From JBBQBM01 sp964554485 (GTDB taxonomy: Bacteria > Patescibacteriota > Saccharimonadia > Saccharimonadales > JAGQMS01), in contig CAZKOX010000002.1 of NCBI GenBank assembly GCA_964554485.1, positions 1 through 64,000 on the forward strand: a stretch of DNA of 64,000 nt, given 5' to 3'. Positions 46,318 through 52,313 of this stretch are shown one piece after another. A model generated the notes under the pieces. It saw only the letters and a program-made list of their open reading frames with translations. It was not told the origin of the DNA and made no database searches. The first letter of the stretch is position 1. Every line of letters starts with the position of its first letter. A program made the translations under genes and the position numbers.

Positions 46318-46464
46318 TGGCGGAAGAGGTGGGGTAATGCACATCAATCTGTGCGCCGAGCTTCTCGGGCAACAGACTGATGACCGAACCGCATTGGGTT
46401 CTAATCCCATTCTTTCAGTAGAAAGACTATGACCGATACCCTTTAGGTTCGGACATACTCTTCC
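46318..46464 (-). ncRNA. tRNA-Ser-like unit with a non-tRNA structured core
   Basis: On the minus strand this 147-nt unit begins GGAAGAGT and ends CCTCTTCCGCCA, the same acceptor ends as the tRNA-Ser at 46636-46726, giving a 7-bp acceptor stem plus CCA. The core is different: an 11-bp helix (46342-46352 / 46372-46382) capped by CCGAG-CTCGG, a 7-bp helix CCGAACC/GGTTCGG (46384-46390 / 46446-46452) and small hairpins. The 11-bp helix needs a G-U pair only in the minus-strand RNA, which supports that strand. No D arm or anticodon arm can be drawn. Confidence 0.5.
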
Positions 46465-46635
46465 TGGCGGAAGAGGTGGGGTTCGCCTTTTTGACTTGAA
46501 GTCAAAAACCCCACGCTCCGCCGACCGGCGGATCTAGGGGCTTCGGGACCGGGGTTTGCTACAAGCAAACTCGTTCGAGCCCCTCATATTCATAATCCTC
46601 CATAGCTATGGTCTCAAGACCAAAGCTATGGAGGA
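46465..46635 (-). repeat. Second tRNA-Ser 3'-end copy followed by a hairpin array
   Basis: Starts with the third-party copy of the 17-bp tRNA-Ser 3' end TGGCGGAAGAGGTGGGG (46465-46481), continuing with GTTCG as in the true tRNA. Then come perfect inverted repeats: TTTTTGACTT/AAGTCAAAAA (46489-46509), TCCGCCG/CGGCGGA, GTTTGCT/AGCAAAC nested within AGGGGCT/AGCCCCT, and TCCTCCATAGCT/AGCTATGGAGGA (46596-46635) enclosing TGGTCT/AGACCA. No 5' acceptor half is present. No gene is seen in 46311-46635. Confidence 0.6.
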
Positions 46636-46726
46636 TGGCGGAAGAGGTGGGGTTCGAACCCACGTTGGTTTTTACACCAAACACGATTTCGAATCGTGCG
46701 CCTTCAACCAGCTCAGCCACTCTTCC
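46636..46726 (-). tRNA. tRNA-Ser (anticodon CGA)
   Basis: Minus strand: acceptor GGAAGAG / CTCTTCC, discriminator G and encoded CCA, D arm GCTGAGCTGG.., anticodon stem ACGAT/ATCGT with loop TTCGAAA (CGA), a long variable arm TTTGGT..ACCAA, and T arm GTGGGTTCGAACCCCAC. The long variable arm confirms the serine class. Confidence 0.95.
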
Positions 46727-46808
46727 TCGATTAAGCATTGTAACAGATTGAATAAAAAGTTGTCTCGTGGTACTATCACCCCTGTTCCTTTACGTACTAT
46801 ATTTTTAT

Positions 46809-46885
46809 GTACCCGTAGCTCAGCTGGATAGAGCGTTGGCTTGCGGAGCCAAAGGTCGTAGGTTCGAATCCTGTCGGGTACACCA
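46809..46885 (+). tRNA. tRNA-Arg (anticodon GCG)
   Basis: 77 nt with encoded CCA: acceptor GTACCCG/CGGGTAC, D arm GCTCAGCTGGATAGAGC, anticodon stem TTGGC/GCCAA with loop TTGCGGA, T arm GTAGGTTCGAATCCTGT. All arms pair. It is followed after only 6 nt by the broken MazG-like gene. Confidence 0.95.
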
Positions 46886-46891
46886 TTATTT

Positions 46892-47218
46892 ATGACAATA
46901 AAATTTCATCGTAAATAAGTTCGGGATAATATCCCAGAGATTATTAGAGCGAATGGCGCAAAGCCGGATTTTCGTGTTATCACCGATAATTTCGAGTATC
47001 TCGAAGCACTTACAGCAAAGCTAGTCGAGGAAACACACGAAGTCGTTAAAGATCCTAGCCTCGAAGAACTAGCCGATGCATTCGAAGTTATTCGCGCTAT
47101 TGCCATTGCTCTTGGATATACTCCTGAAGAACTTGAAGCGGCTCGAGCCCAAAAAGCCGAAGAGCGTGGTGGCTTCGAAGGCCGTGTATGCTTAATTTCT
47201 ACCGAAGAGAGTCATTAG
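46892..47218 (+). pseudogene. MazG/PRA-PH-like nucleotide pyrophosphohydrolase with in-frame TAA
   Basis: Starting at ATG 46892, the frame reads through to TAG 47216-47218 (108 residues) except for one TAA at 46916-46918. Before it comes TIKFHRK and after it VRDNIPEIIRANGAKPDF, so TAA sits exactly where relatives have Leu in K-L-V-R-D. TTA to TAA is one base. Downstream, LTAKLVEETHEVVKD and LADAFEVIRAIAIALGY keep the E-x2-E and D metal motifs, and the frame is otherwise clean. It is either a recent pseudogene, a readthrough gene, or a base error. Its end overlaps the convergent gene by 4 nt. Confidence 0.7.
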
Positions 47219-47772
47219 AAGTGGATGCGGTGGAGGAACTTGTCGATAAGGCCTGGTTCGTGGTTTTCGAAAGGCACAAAAGCGCTAAGTGTATCAATAA
47301 TTTTTTCGCCGTCATCTGGTGCAAAATAAACGCTCAGTGGTGGAGCCCAGCGTTTAGTTGGCAATAATATTATGCTTTCGATAGGTCCTTCACTAACAAC
47401 CGCAAACGATCGAAACTCTTCATAAGGGGCATATCGTTCGCCGACAGTAATCCCGGCACCACCAATACTATATTCTAGTACTCTAGGCTTTCGAGCAGCT
47501 CCAACACCAAAGATGAATGCTAAAATCGCGATTATAACGGTGGCGAATATGTCTCGGGTTAATAAATAAACCACAGCAGCAATTACTAAACCAGCACCAG
47601 CCAGACCTAAAAACCAGCCCGAAGTCTTTTGGTGATCAATAAATTCTGATGCTGTCCATCTTATTTCTACCGGTTCTTCCGCTGCTTGAAGTTCGGGCGT
47701 ACGCTGCGTGCTGGAGTAGTCGGCCGTGGCATCAGGACGGTCGTAAAGTTGTTTTTCGCTGTCACTATCCAT
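47215..47772 (-). CDS. Membrane protein of unknown function, PH-like C-terminal part
   Basis: 185 residues. An acidic cytosolic N-terminus (about 45 residues) is followed by two membrane helices (GWFLGLAGAGLVIAAVVYLLT and IFATVIIAILAFIFGVGAA) and a C-terminal domain of about 95 residues with GITVGERYAPYEEFRSFAVV and IILLPTKRWAPPLSVYF, resembling bacterial PH-like membrane proteins. Start ATG 47772 is set by a TACAAT box 7 nt upstream (leaderless), not the GTG-type codon at 47799. Function unknown. Confidence 0.7.
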   Translation of the reverse strand: MDSDSEKQLYDRPDATADYSSTQRTPELQAAEEPVEIRWTASEFIDHQKTSGWFLGLAGAGLVIAAVVYLLTRDIFATVIIAILAFIFGVGAARKPRVLEYSIGGAGITVGERYAPYEEFRSFAVVSEGPIESIILLPTKRWAPPLSVYFAPDDGEKIIDTLSAFVPFENHEPGLIDKFLHRIHF

Positions 47773-47779
47773 AAGCCTT

Positions 47780-47785
47780 ATTGTA
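47780..47785 (-). promoter_or_regulatory. -10 box of a leaderless promoter for the 47772 gene
   Basis: Minus-strand TACAAT ends 7 nt before the ATG at 47772; no Shine-Dalgarno sequence. Confidence 0.5.
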
Positions 47786-47807
47786 GCATCACCACACAAT
47801 TTGCATC

Positions 47808-47850
47808 AGCTAAGCCTGCTCTTTGGCGGAGCCAAAGACACCGCTTAGCT
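47808..47850. repeat. Two-tier hairpin next to structured element copy B
   Basis: AGCTAAGC (47808-47815) pairs with GCTTAGCT (47843-47850); nested inside is CTTTGGC-GGA-GCCAAAG (47821-47837). Both stems are perfect. It lacks a T-run and directly adjoins copy B, where copy A has a terminator hairpin. Confidence 0.6.
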
Positions 47851-47963
47851 TCTTGGCCATTTTCAGTCCTTGAAGTCCAGTACTCGCATCAACGTACTAT
47901 TTGTACGTCTTGCTCCGTGCTTCCTTCAAGTACCGAAACTGACCTAAGTGCAAAATGCGTGGG
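47848..47963. ncRNA. Structured intergenic element, copy B
   Basis: About 116 nt, homologous to copy A over its whole length: shared blocks CTTGGC, ATTTTCAGTC, GTCCAGTACTC, GTACGTCT, CCGAAACT and GCGTGGG or CCGTGGG. Helix CTTGAAG (47869-47875) / CTTCAAG (47924-47930) replaces the copy A helix with five compensatory pair changes. The hairpin ACGTAC-TATTT-GTACGT (47892-47908) keeps its stem with a different loop. The second inner hairpin of copy A is missing. Strand undecided. Confidence 0.6.
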
Positions 47964-48020
47964 CTAAATAATAAAGACTTCATTTTTAAGAGGTCATGAG
48001 ATAATATAGTCCGGAAGCAC

Positions 48021-48115
<95 letters not shown>

Positions 48116-48135
48116 TTGCTTTTAATTTATGTTCT

Positions 48136-48225
48136 GGAGAGGTGACCGAGTGGTTTAAGGTACTTGTCTTGAAAACAAGCGTGCCTGCAAGGGTACCGTG
48201 AGTTCGAATCTCACCCTCTCCGCCA
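48136..48225 (+). tRNA. tRNA-Ser (anticodon TGA)
   Basis: 90 nt with encoded CCA: acceptor GGAGAGG/CCTCTCC, anticodon stem CTTGT/ACAAG with loop CTTGAAA, long variable arm GTGCCTGCAAGGGTAC, T arm GTGAGTTCGAATCTCAC. It follows tRNA-Ser(GCT) by 22 nt. Confidence 0.95.
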
Positions 48226-48235
48226 GGAAGGAAAG

Positions 48236-48266
48236 GCTCACCATTTATGGTGGGCTTTTGCTTTTT
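48236..48266 (+). terminator. Terminator after the tRNA-Ser pair
   Basis: GCTCACCA-TTTA-TGGTGGGC stem (one G-U) followed by TTTTGCTTTTT. Confidence 0.8.
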
Positions 48267-48271
48267 CGTTC

Positions 48272-48343
48272 GAGAAAGTGGGTGATTCGGACAGTGGAGT
48301 TCGGTCTCGCCCCAGCGAGTGCACTTTCTCACCCTCTCCGCCA
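48272..48343 (+). repeat. tRNA-Ser(TGA) 3'-end remnant with foldback
   Basis: The last 17 bases of the tRNA-Ser(TGA) gene, TCTCACCCTCTCCGCCA (48209-48225), recur exactly at 48327-48343. Just before, GAGAAAGTG (48272-48280) pairs with CACTTTCTC (48322-48330), enclosing CTCGC-CCCA-GCGAG (48306-48319). No 5' acceptor half exists. The form parallels the repeats at 46318 and 46465. Confidence 0.6.
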
Positions 48344-48347
48344 TTTA

Positions 48348-49454
48348 TTACTGAATTTTTGGAACTGGCTTCGACTCTTTTGGTTTTTCTTCAACTGGAG
48401 CTGGGTGCTCTGGTTCTTTATTTTCAATATCCTCAGCTTCCGGGTTCTTTTTCTTCTGGGTGATGTAAATCACAGCGAAGATTACAGATACAGCAATATA
48501 TATCCCACCGAATATCATGTTCCATTTTCCGGTCGAAGAACTTACTTCTCGAATAAGTGGGAATAGAATATTTTCGGCAAGACCGTTATCGCCACCACCT
48601 GCGGTGCGTTCAAGAATACTTTCCCTTAGCAAAATACTTGTCCCGCCGAAGAGCAATAATAAGCCTCCGACGATACCGAAGAACCAGCTCAAAATCTTAA
48701 ATCCATTACGTTTTGGTCGACACAAGACAACAATAAGCGCTGAGTTTATAGCAACCAGAATTGCTAACAAAACAGGAGAACTTCTTAACCAACCGAATAT
48801 CCTCGGTGCGTTTGAAAAAGCCTCATCAATCGGCTTGTTTTGGCCGCCAAAATCTAGTTTGACGTCTTCGTTACTTAGCGTGGTGTCGGGCAAGACATCC
48901 TGACTGCTAGCAATCTCAGACTTAAACTGTTCAATTTGAGCACTTGCGTCAGCTCCTGACGGCAAACAGGTTGCCGAGAACGGATCAAATTCTTCCATAC
49001 TTTCGCCACTCTGACAGGCTGGCAAGCTGGCTACTCTGGCAAGTCCTTCGACGCCAAGGGCGTCAATAAAAGCCTGTTTTTCTTCATTAAAGTCTAGGTT
49101 AAAAACTAGAGTGTCGGTCTTCCCTTCTAACCAGTTGTAGGCACTGTCAAGAACTGTTTCAACATCTTCTTTTAGTGTTGTCGGTGGAAAGGCTTTTTTG
49201 GCAGCTCGAGTTAGGGCGTCGACGTCAAAACCGCCTTCCGGATTTTCGCCACCTCGGTTGGTTTGATCCTGCTTAACTAGGTTAGCTAGTTCAGTAACAA
49301 AATTGTCATAAACCTTACTTTCATTCAACCAGGTTTTTGTAACTTCACGATCGAGGATTGTCATTCGAGCTGTCCAAATTCCAGCGTTAAGAAATATTAG
49401 TCCGCCAAAACCAAGCACTAATAAGGATAAAAATATTTTTCTTAAGGTATTCAC
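48348..49454 (-). CDS. Membrane protein of unknown function
   Basis: 368 residues. One helix near the N-terminus (FLSLLVLGFGGLIFLNAGIW), an extracytoplasmic part of about 195 residues with a Cys pair (LPACQSG, SATCLPSG), then three helices at about 228-248, 258-280 and 310-332, and a short Glu/Lys/Pro-rich cytosolic tail (NKEPEHPAPVEEKPKE). I recognise no family. The start is GTG 49454, 8 nt after a minus-strand TACAAT. It is divergent from the HIT gene with only 42 bp between start codons. Confidence 0.65.
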   Translation of the reverse strand: MNTLRKIFLSLLVLGFGGLIFLNAGIWTARMTILDREVTKTWLNESKVYDNFVTELANLVKQDQTNRGGENPEGGFDVDALTRAAKKAFPPTTLKEDVETVLDSAYNWLEGKTDTLVFNLDFNEEKQAFIDALGVEGLARVASLPACQSGESMEEFDPFSATCLPSGADASAQIEQFKSEIASSQDVLPDTTLSNEDVKLDFGGQNKPIDEAFSNAPRIFGWLRSSPVLLAILVAINSALIVVLCRPKRNGFKILSWFFGIVGGLLLLFGGTSILLRESILERTAGGGDNGLAENILFPLIREVSSSTGKWNMIFGGIYIAVSVIFAVIYITQKKKNPEAEDIENKEPEHPAPVEEKPKESKPVPKIQ

Positions 49455-49462
49455 TACCTTCT

Positions 49463-49490
49463 ATTGTACTACTGCTTAACGAGTTACAAT
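49463..49490. promoter_or_regulatory. Compact divergent pair of leaderless promoters
   Basis: Minus-strand TACAAT (49463-49468) lies 8 nt from GTG 49454. Plus-strand TACAAT (49485-49490) lies 6 nt from ATG 49497. Both -10 boxes share the same hexamer and sit within 28 bp. Confidence 0.55.
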
Positions 49491-49496
49491 ATACCT

Positions 49497-49901
49497 ATGG
49501 CCGATTCAATCTTTACAAGAATTATCAAAGGCGAAATTCCCTGCCACAAAATCTATGAGGACGATCGGGTAATCGCCTTTCTAGATATCCATCAGATTCA
49601 ACCCGGCCATGTGCTTGTAGTGCCTAAAACACAGATTGGTCGTGTGTGGGAGTTGTCGGAAGAAGATTATCATTACCTGATGAGTGTGGTTAAACATATC
49701 GCAAGCCACATGAAGAAAATTCTTAATTCTCAGAGAATTGGAATGTTCGTCGATGGCTACGAGACTGCGGACCATGCCCATATTCACCTTCTTCCATTAA
49801 CTGAAGGCATTGAACGTGCCTTTGTAGAATATGCTAATAACGATCAAAAAGAGCCAAACCACGGAGCCTTAGCAGAGATCGCTAAAAAATTAGCTTTCTA
49901 A
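49497..49901 (+). CDS. HIT family nucleotide-binding hydrolase
   Basis: 134 residues. SIFTRIIKGEIPCHKIYEDDRVIAF is the classic N-terminus, FLDIHQIQPGHVLVVPK follows, and HAHIHLLPL is the histidine triad. HIT enzymes of this branch cleave nucleoside phosphoramidates or dinucleoside polyphosphates. Start ATG 49497 gives the family N-terminus; the longer frame to 49464 lies upstream of the predicted transcription start. Ends one base before the convergent pyrH stop. Confidence 0.93.
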   Translation: MADSIFTRIIKGEIPCHKIYEDDRVIAFLDIHQIQPGHVLVVPKTQIGRVWELSEEDYHYLMSVVKHIASHMKKILNSQRIGMFVDGYETADHAHIHLLPLTEGIERAFVEYANNDQKEPNHGALAEIAKKLAF

Positions 49902-49902
49902 A

Positions 49903-50628
49903 CTAGCTTGAAGTAACGATTGAGCCGTAAGTAGTATCTCCCGCAATAACGCCAAGCACGCTTTCGACGTCAGGACGACAAACAGCCACTGTAATTTGAT
50001 GTTCTCGAGCCAATGCTAATGCTGTCTTGTCCATAACTTTAATCTGTGGATTTCTTAGCGCTTCATCAAGTGTCAAGCGTGGTATTCTCTCGGCGCTAGT
50101 CGATAGTTTAGGGTCTGCAGTATATACACCATCCACATCAGTAGTTTTAACAACTAACCTGCAACCTAATTCGTATCCTACGGCAACCGTAGCGGTATCG
50201 GTAGAGAACCCAGCAGATCCCATTCCTCCTGTAACTATCACTACCCTTCCTGGTTTTCCTAATTCTGCTAACCCGCGTTTTACGCTGTAGGACTCAACAA
50301 AACTTCGTACATCAACTTTACCCAAGATCGTCGGGGTTACGCCGTTGTCTCTTTCCTGAAGTAGTTGGCCTAAGAAAAGCCCATTCTGTACCGTAGCTAG
50401 CATTCCAAGCTGGTCGGCGATAATGCCGTCTTTAAAACCATGCTTAACTAATTTTGGTCCACGAATAACATTACCTCCACCAACAACACAAGCTACTTGC
50501 TGACGATTTCTCACCAATGCTTCAATTACATTGCAAATCCTGCCCGCCTGTTCAACGTCAAAATTATATTCGTCAGAACCGAGCTGTTCGCCGGAGACTT
50601 TTAGCATTACTCTGTCAAAACCTGGCAT
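49903..50628 (-). CDS. pyrH: UMP kinase
   Basis: 241 residues of the amino-acid kinase fold. VMLKVSGEQLG starts the phosphate-binding strand, VVGGGNVIRGPKL binds substrate, VIVTGGMGSAGFSTDTATVAVGYEL and KTTDVDGVYTADPK are typical PyrH motifs. It phosphorylates UMP to UDP. In many genomes pyrH sits beside frr and tsf; here it stands alone, facing HIT. Confidence 0.92.
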   Translation of the reverse strand: MPGFDRVMLKVSGEQLGSDEYNFDVEQAGRICNVIEALVRNRQQVACVVGGGNVIRGPKLVKHGFKDGIIADQLGMLATVQNGLFLGQLLQERDNGVTPTILGKVDVRSFVESYSVKRGLAELGKPGRVVIVTGGMGSAGFSTDTATVAVGYELGCRLVVKTTDVDGVYTADPKLSTSAERIPRLTLDEALRNPQIKVMDKTALALAREHQITVAVCRPDVESVLGVIAGDTTYGSIVTSS

Positions 50629-50725
50629 ATCTACAAAATAGTATATGGACTGAAGACAATGTATACAAAAGCGTTTTAAGCACGAAATAAATACAATTTT
50701 GAATAGAAAACTAGCCGGATAGTGC

Positions 50726-50731
50726 TAGAAT
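50726..50731 (+). promoter_or_regulatory. Extended -10 box of a leaderless promoter
   Basis: TGC followed by TAGAAT, ending 7 nt before ATG 50739. Confidence 0.55.
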
Positions 50732-50738
50732 TAGTTTA

Positions 50739-51590
50739 ATGAACGAGGTGGAACTCGGCCGTGCTATCCAAGCGGCCCGAAAAAAGATTGGTCTGACTCA
50801 GCAGGAGCTATGTCAGAAAACCGGCATTTCTTATTCGACATTGGCTAAAATTGAACGCGGTGCCATTAAAAGTCCCAGTGTTTTTACGGTTGTTAATATT
50901 GCCGCTGTTTGTGGACTGTCAGTCGAGGAATTGGCCGGTACAAGTACTTCTCAAAATAAAGAAGTAACTAAGCGTGATCTTAAACGAGCAAAGAACGGAA
51001 TTCAATTTATATTTTTCGATATTAACGGATGTATGGTGCGGTTTTTCCAGACTGCTTTTACGAGCATTGCAGCCGATTATGGCGTTTCGCCTGAGTTAAT
51101 AGAAGGTGCTTTTTGGCATTATAACGACTCTGCTTGTCGTGGCGAGATGAGCATTGATGATTTCAGCAAACTTCTCGCCGAACGCGTAGGCCTAGAGTCG
51201 ATCGATTGGGACAAATACTATCTCGACGCCGTTCAACCCATTCGTGAAGCTCAGGACGCGCTTGTATGGGCTAGTAAATCATTTAAGGTCGGCTTACTTA
51301 CGAATATTATGTCTGGTCAAATTGATTCCCTACTCCAAAAAGGCCTGTTACCAAAAATTGACTATGACGTTATTGTTGATTCTTCCAAGATCGGAGCAAT
51401 TAAGCCAGAGGCGCATATCTATGAGCTGGCAGCTAAGCTAGCTGGTGCAGATCCTGGGAGTATTTTGCTTGTCGACGACAGTCGGGCCAATCTAATGGCT
51501 GCCGAAAAAATGGGCTGGCACTCTCTTTGGTTTGATGACTTTCGGCCAACCGAATCAATCGACAAATTCAAAGAACTCCTCGAAGTCTAA
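50739..51590 (+). CDS. XRE-type HTH fused to HAD-like domain
   Basis: 283 residues. Residues 1-65 are a Cro/CI-type helix-turn-helix (AARKKIGLTQQELCQKTGISYSTLAKIERG). Residues about 85-283 are a HAD-like fold of the subfamily I cap type: motif I FIFFDINGCM, motif II VGLLTNIMSGQ, the Lys in AIKPEAHIYEL, and motif IV SILLVDDSRANLMAAE. In motif I the second Asp of D-x-D is Asn (D-I-N), so ordinary phosphatase chemistry is doubtful. It may sense a phosphorylated ligand and regulate DNA binding. No target operator can be named. Confidence 0.82.
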   Translation: MNEVELGRAIQAARKKIGLTQQELCQKTGISYSTLAKIERGAIKSPSVFTVVNIAAVCGLSVEELAGTSTSQNKEVTKRDLKRAKNGIQFIFFDINGCMVRFFQTAFTSIAADYGVSPELIEGAFWHYNDSACRGEMSIDDFSKLLAERVGLESIDWDKYYLDAVQPIREAQDALVWASKSFKVGLLTNIMSGQIDSLLQKGLLPKIDYDVIVDSSKIGAIKPEAHIYELAAKLAGADPGSILLVDDSRANLMAAEKMGWHSLWFDDFRPTESIDKFKELLEV

Positions 51591-51592
51591 AT

Positions 51593-51655
51593 CTAACAAC
51601 ACAAGAGAAAACTAGTTTTTCTACTCTGTTGTTAGGAGGAGGGGCGAACCCCTCC
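51593..51655. terminator. Inverted repeats between the HTH-HAD gene and the GC-rich gene
   Basis: CTAACAACA (51593-51601) / TGTTGTTAG (51627-51635) encloses an A/T-rich inner stem, and next to it GGAGGGG-CGAA-CCCCTCC (51638-51655), which on the minus strand has a UUCG loop. They probably end transcription from both sides, though T-runs are weak. Confidence 0.5.
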
Positions 51656-51677
51656 CCCAATACAACTCTCTGTCGCC

Positions 51678-52106
51678 TCAGGCCACAAACCACGAACCTT
51701 GGGTTGCGGGGTTGGCGTTGTGGCGGATGAGCGCTTCGATTTCTGCGCAGTTGCAGGCGCTTACCTGCTCATCGCAGATGCCATTGCAGACGCCATCTTC
51801 CAGGTCATCTTCCGGAACATCGGCGAAGTACAGGTCGTCCTCGAGACGATCGACTTCCGCTTCTTGTTCCCGCCTGGCCAACTGGTCTTGTTCGGCTTTC
51901 CAGGTGGCCCACACAGCTTCATCGTCAGCCTGTTCTTCTGCGCAGCAGGTGTCGAAGTAAGCGCTACTTGCAGCTTCTTCGTCTGCGACGAACCTGTCCC
52001 AGTCGGCGTTCAGGTCAGTGTTGATTTGACGCTGAAGTGCACGCTCGCGCTCGGCGTATCTCTTGAGTCCGAAGGCGCGGAGCGTCCTCATCATGAACAT
52101 GTACAT
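51678..52106 (-). CDS. GC-rich acidic protein of unknown function
   Basis: 142 residues, rich in Ala, Asp and Glu, with a basic Arg-rich N-terminus (MRTLRAFGLKRYAERERALQRQ), a helical middle and seven Cys, including DTCCAEEQ and a C-terminal VCNGICDEQVSACNCAEIE cluster that could bind metal. GC content and G/C-ending codons are clearly above the neighbours. SD AAAGGGG lies 5 nt before the ATG. It is driven by a consensus promoter at 52271-52299. I recognise no family. Its composition points to recent transfer or special expression. Confidence 0.6.
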   Translation of the reverse strand: MYMFMMRTLRAFGLKRYAERERALQRQINTDLNADWDRFVADEEAASSAYFDTCCAEEQADDEAVWATWKAEQDQLARREQEAEVDRLEDDLYFADVPEDDLEDGVCNGICDEQVSACNCAEIEALIRHNANPATQGSWFVA

Positions 52107-52261
52107 TAGTGCCCCTTTGTTGAGTTGATCTGTTGATCTTAGCGATTGGGGAAAAATTCACGAGTTTGCATGCATTTATTCCCAATCACCCACCTCTTTA
52201 TAAGGAGCTACTTTACAGAGAGTTGATTGTAAAATTGCTCGAGACAAGAAATCTTATCTCG

Positions 52262-52299
52262 AATAGACAGATTATAGCACTTATGTCTATTTTTGTCAA
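52262..52299 (-). promoter_or_regulatory. Consensus sigma70-type promoter with overlapping palindrome
   Basis: Minus strand: TTGACA (52294-52299), 17-bp spacer, TATAAT (52271-52276), a perfect consensus. The repeat AATAGACA (52262-52269) / TGTCTATT (52284-52291) surrounds the -10 and would let a repressor block it. The leader to the ATG at 52106 is about 155 nt. Confidence 0.75.
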
Positions 52300-52313
52300 T
52301 CTAAGCTACGTAA

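Noticed and set aside
46318..46464. The tRNA-like unit as tmRNA
   Set aside because: Too short, no tag-peptide frame and no T-arm pairing of the tmRNA type.
44862..47963. The two-copy element as SRP RNA (reverse strand reads GGTCAG followed by GGAAG)
   Set aside because: The conserved SRP tetraloop and AGCAG internal loop are not in the correct paired context, copy A lacks the match, and two diverged SRP genes would be unexpected.
47686..47967. 93-codon frame opposite the 47772 gene and across copy B
   Set aside because: It runs antisense through a supported gene and then through the structured element; no start signal.
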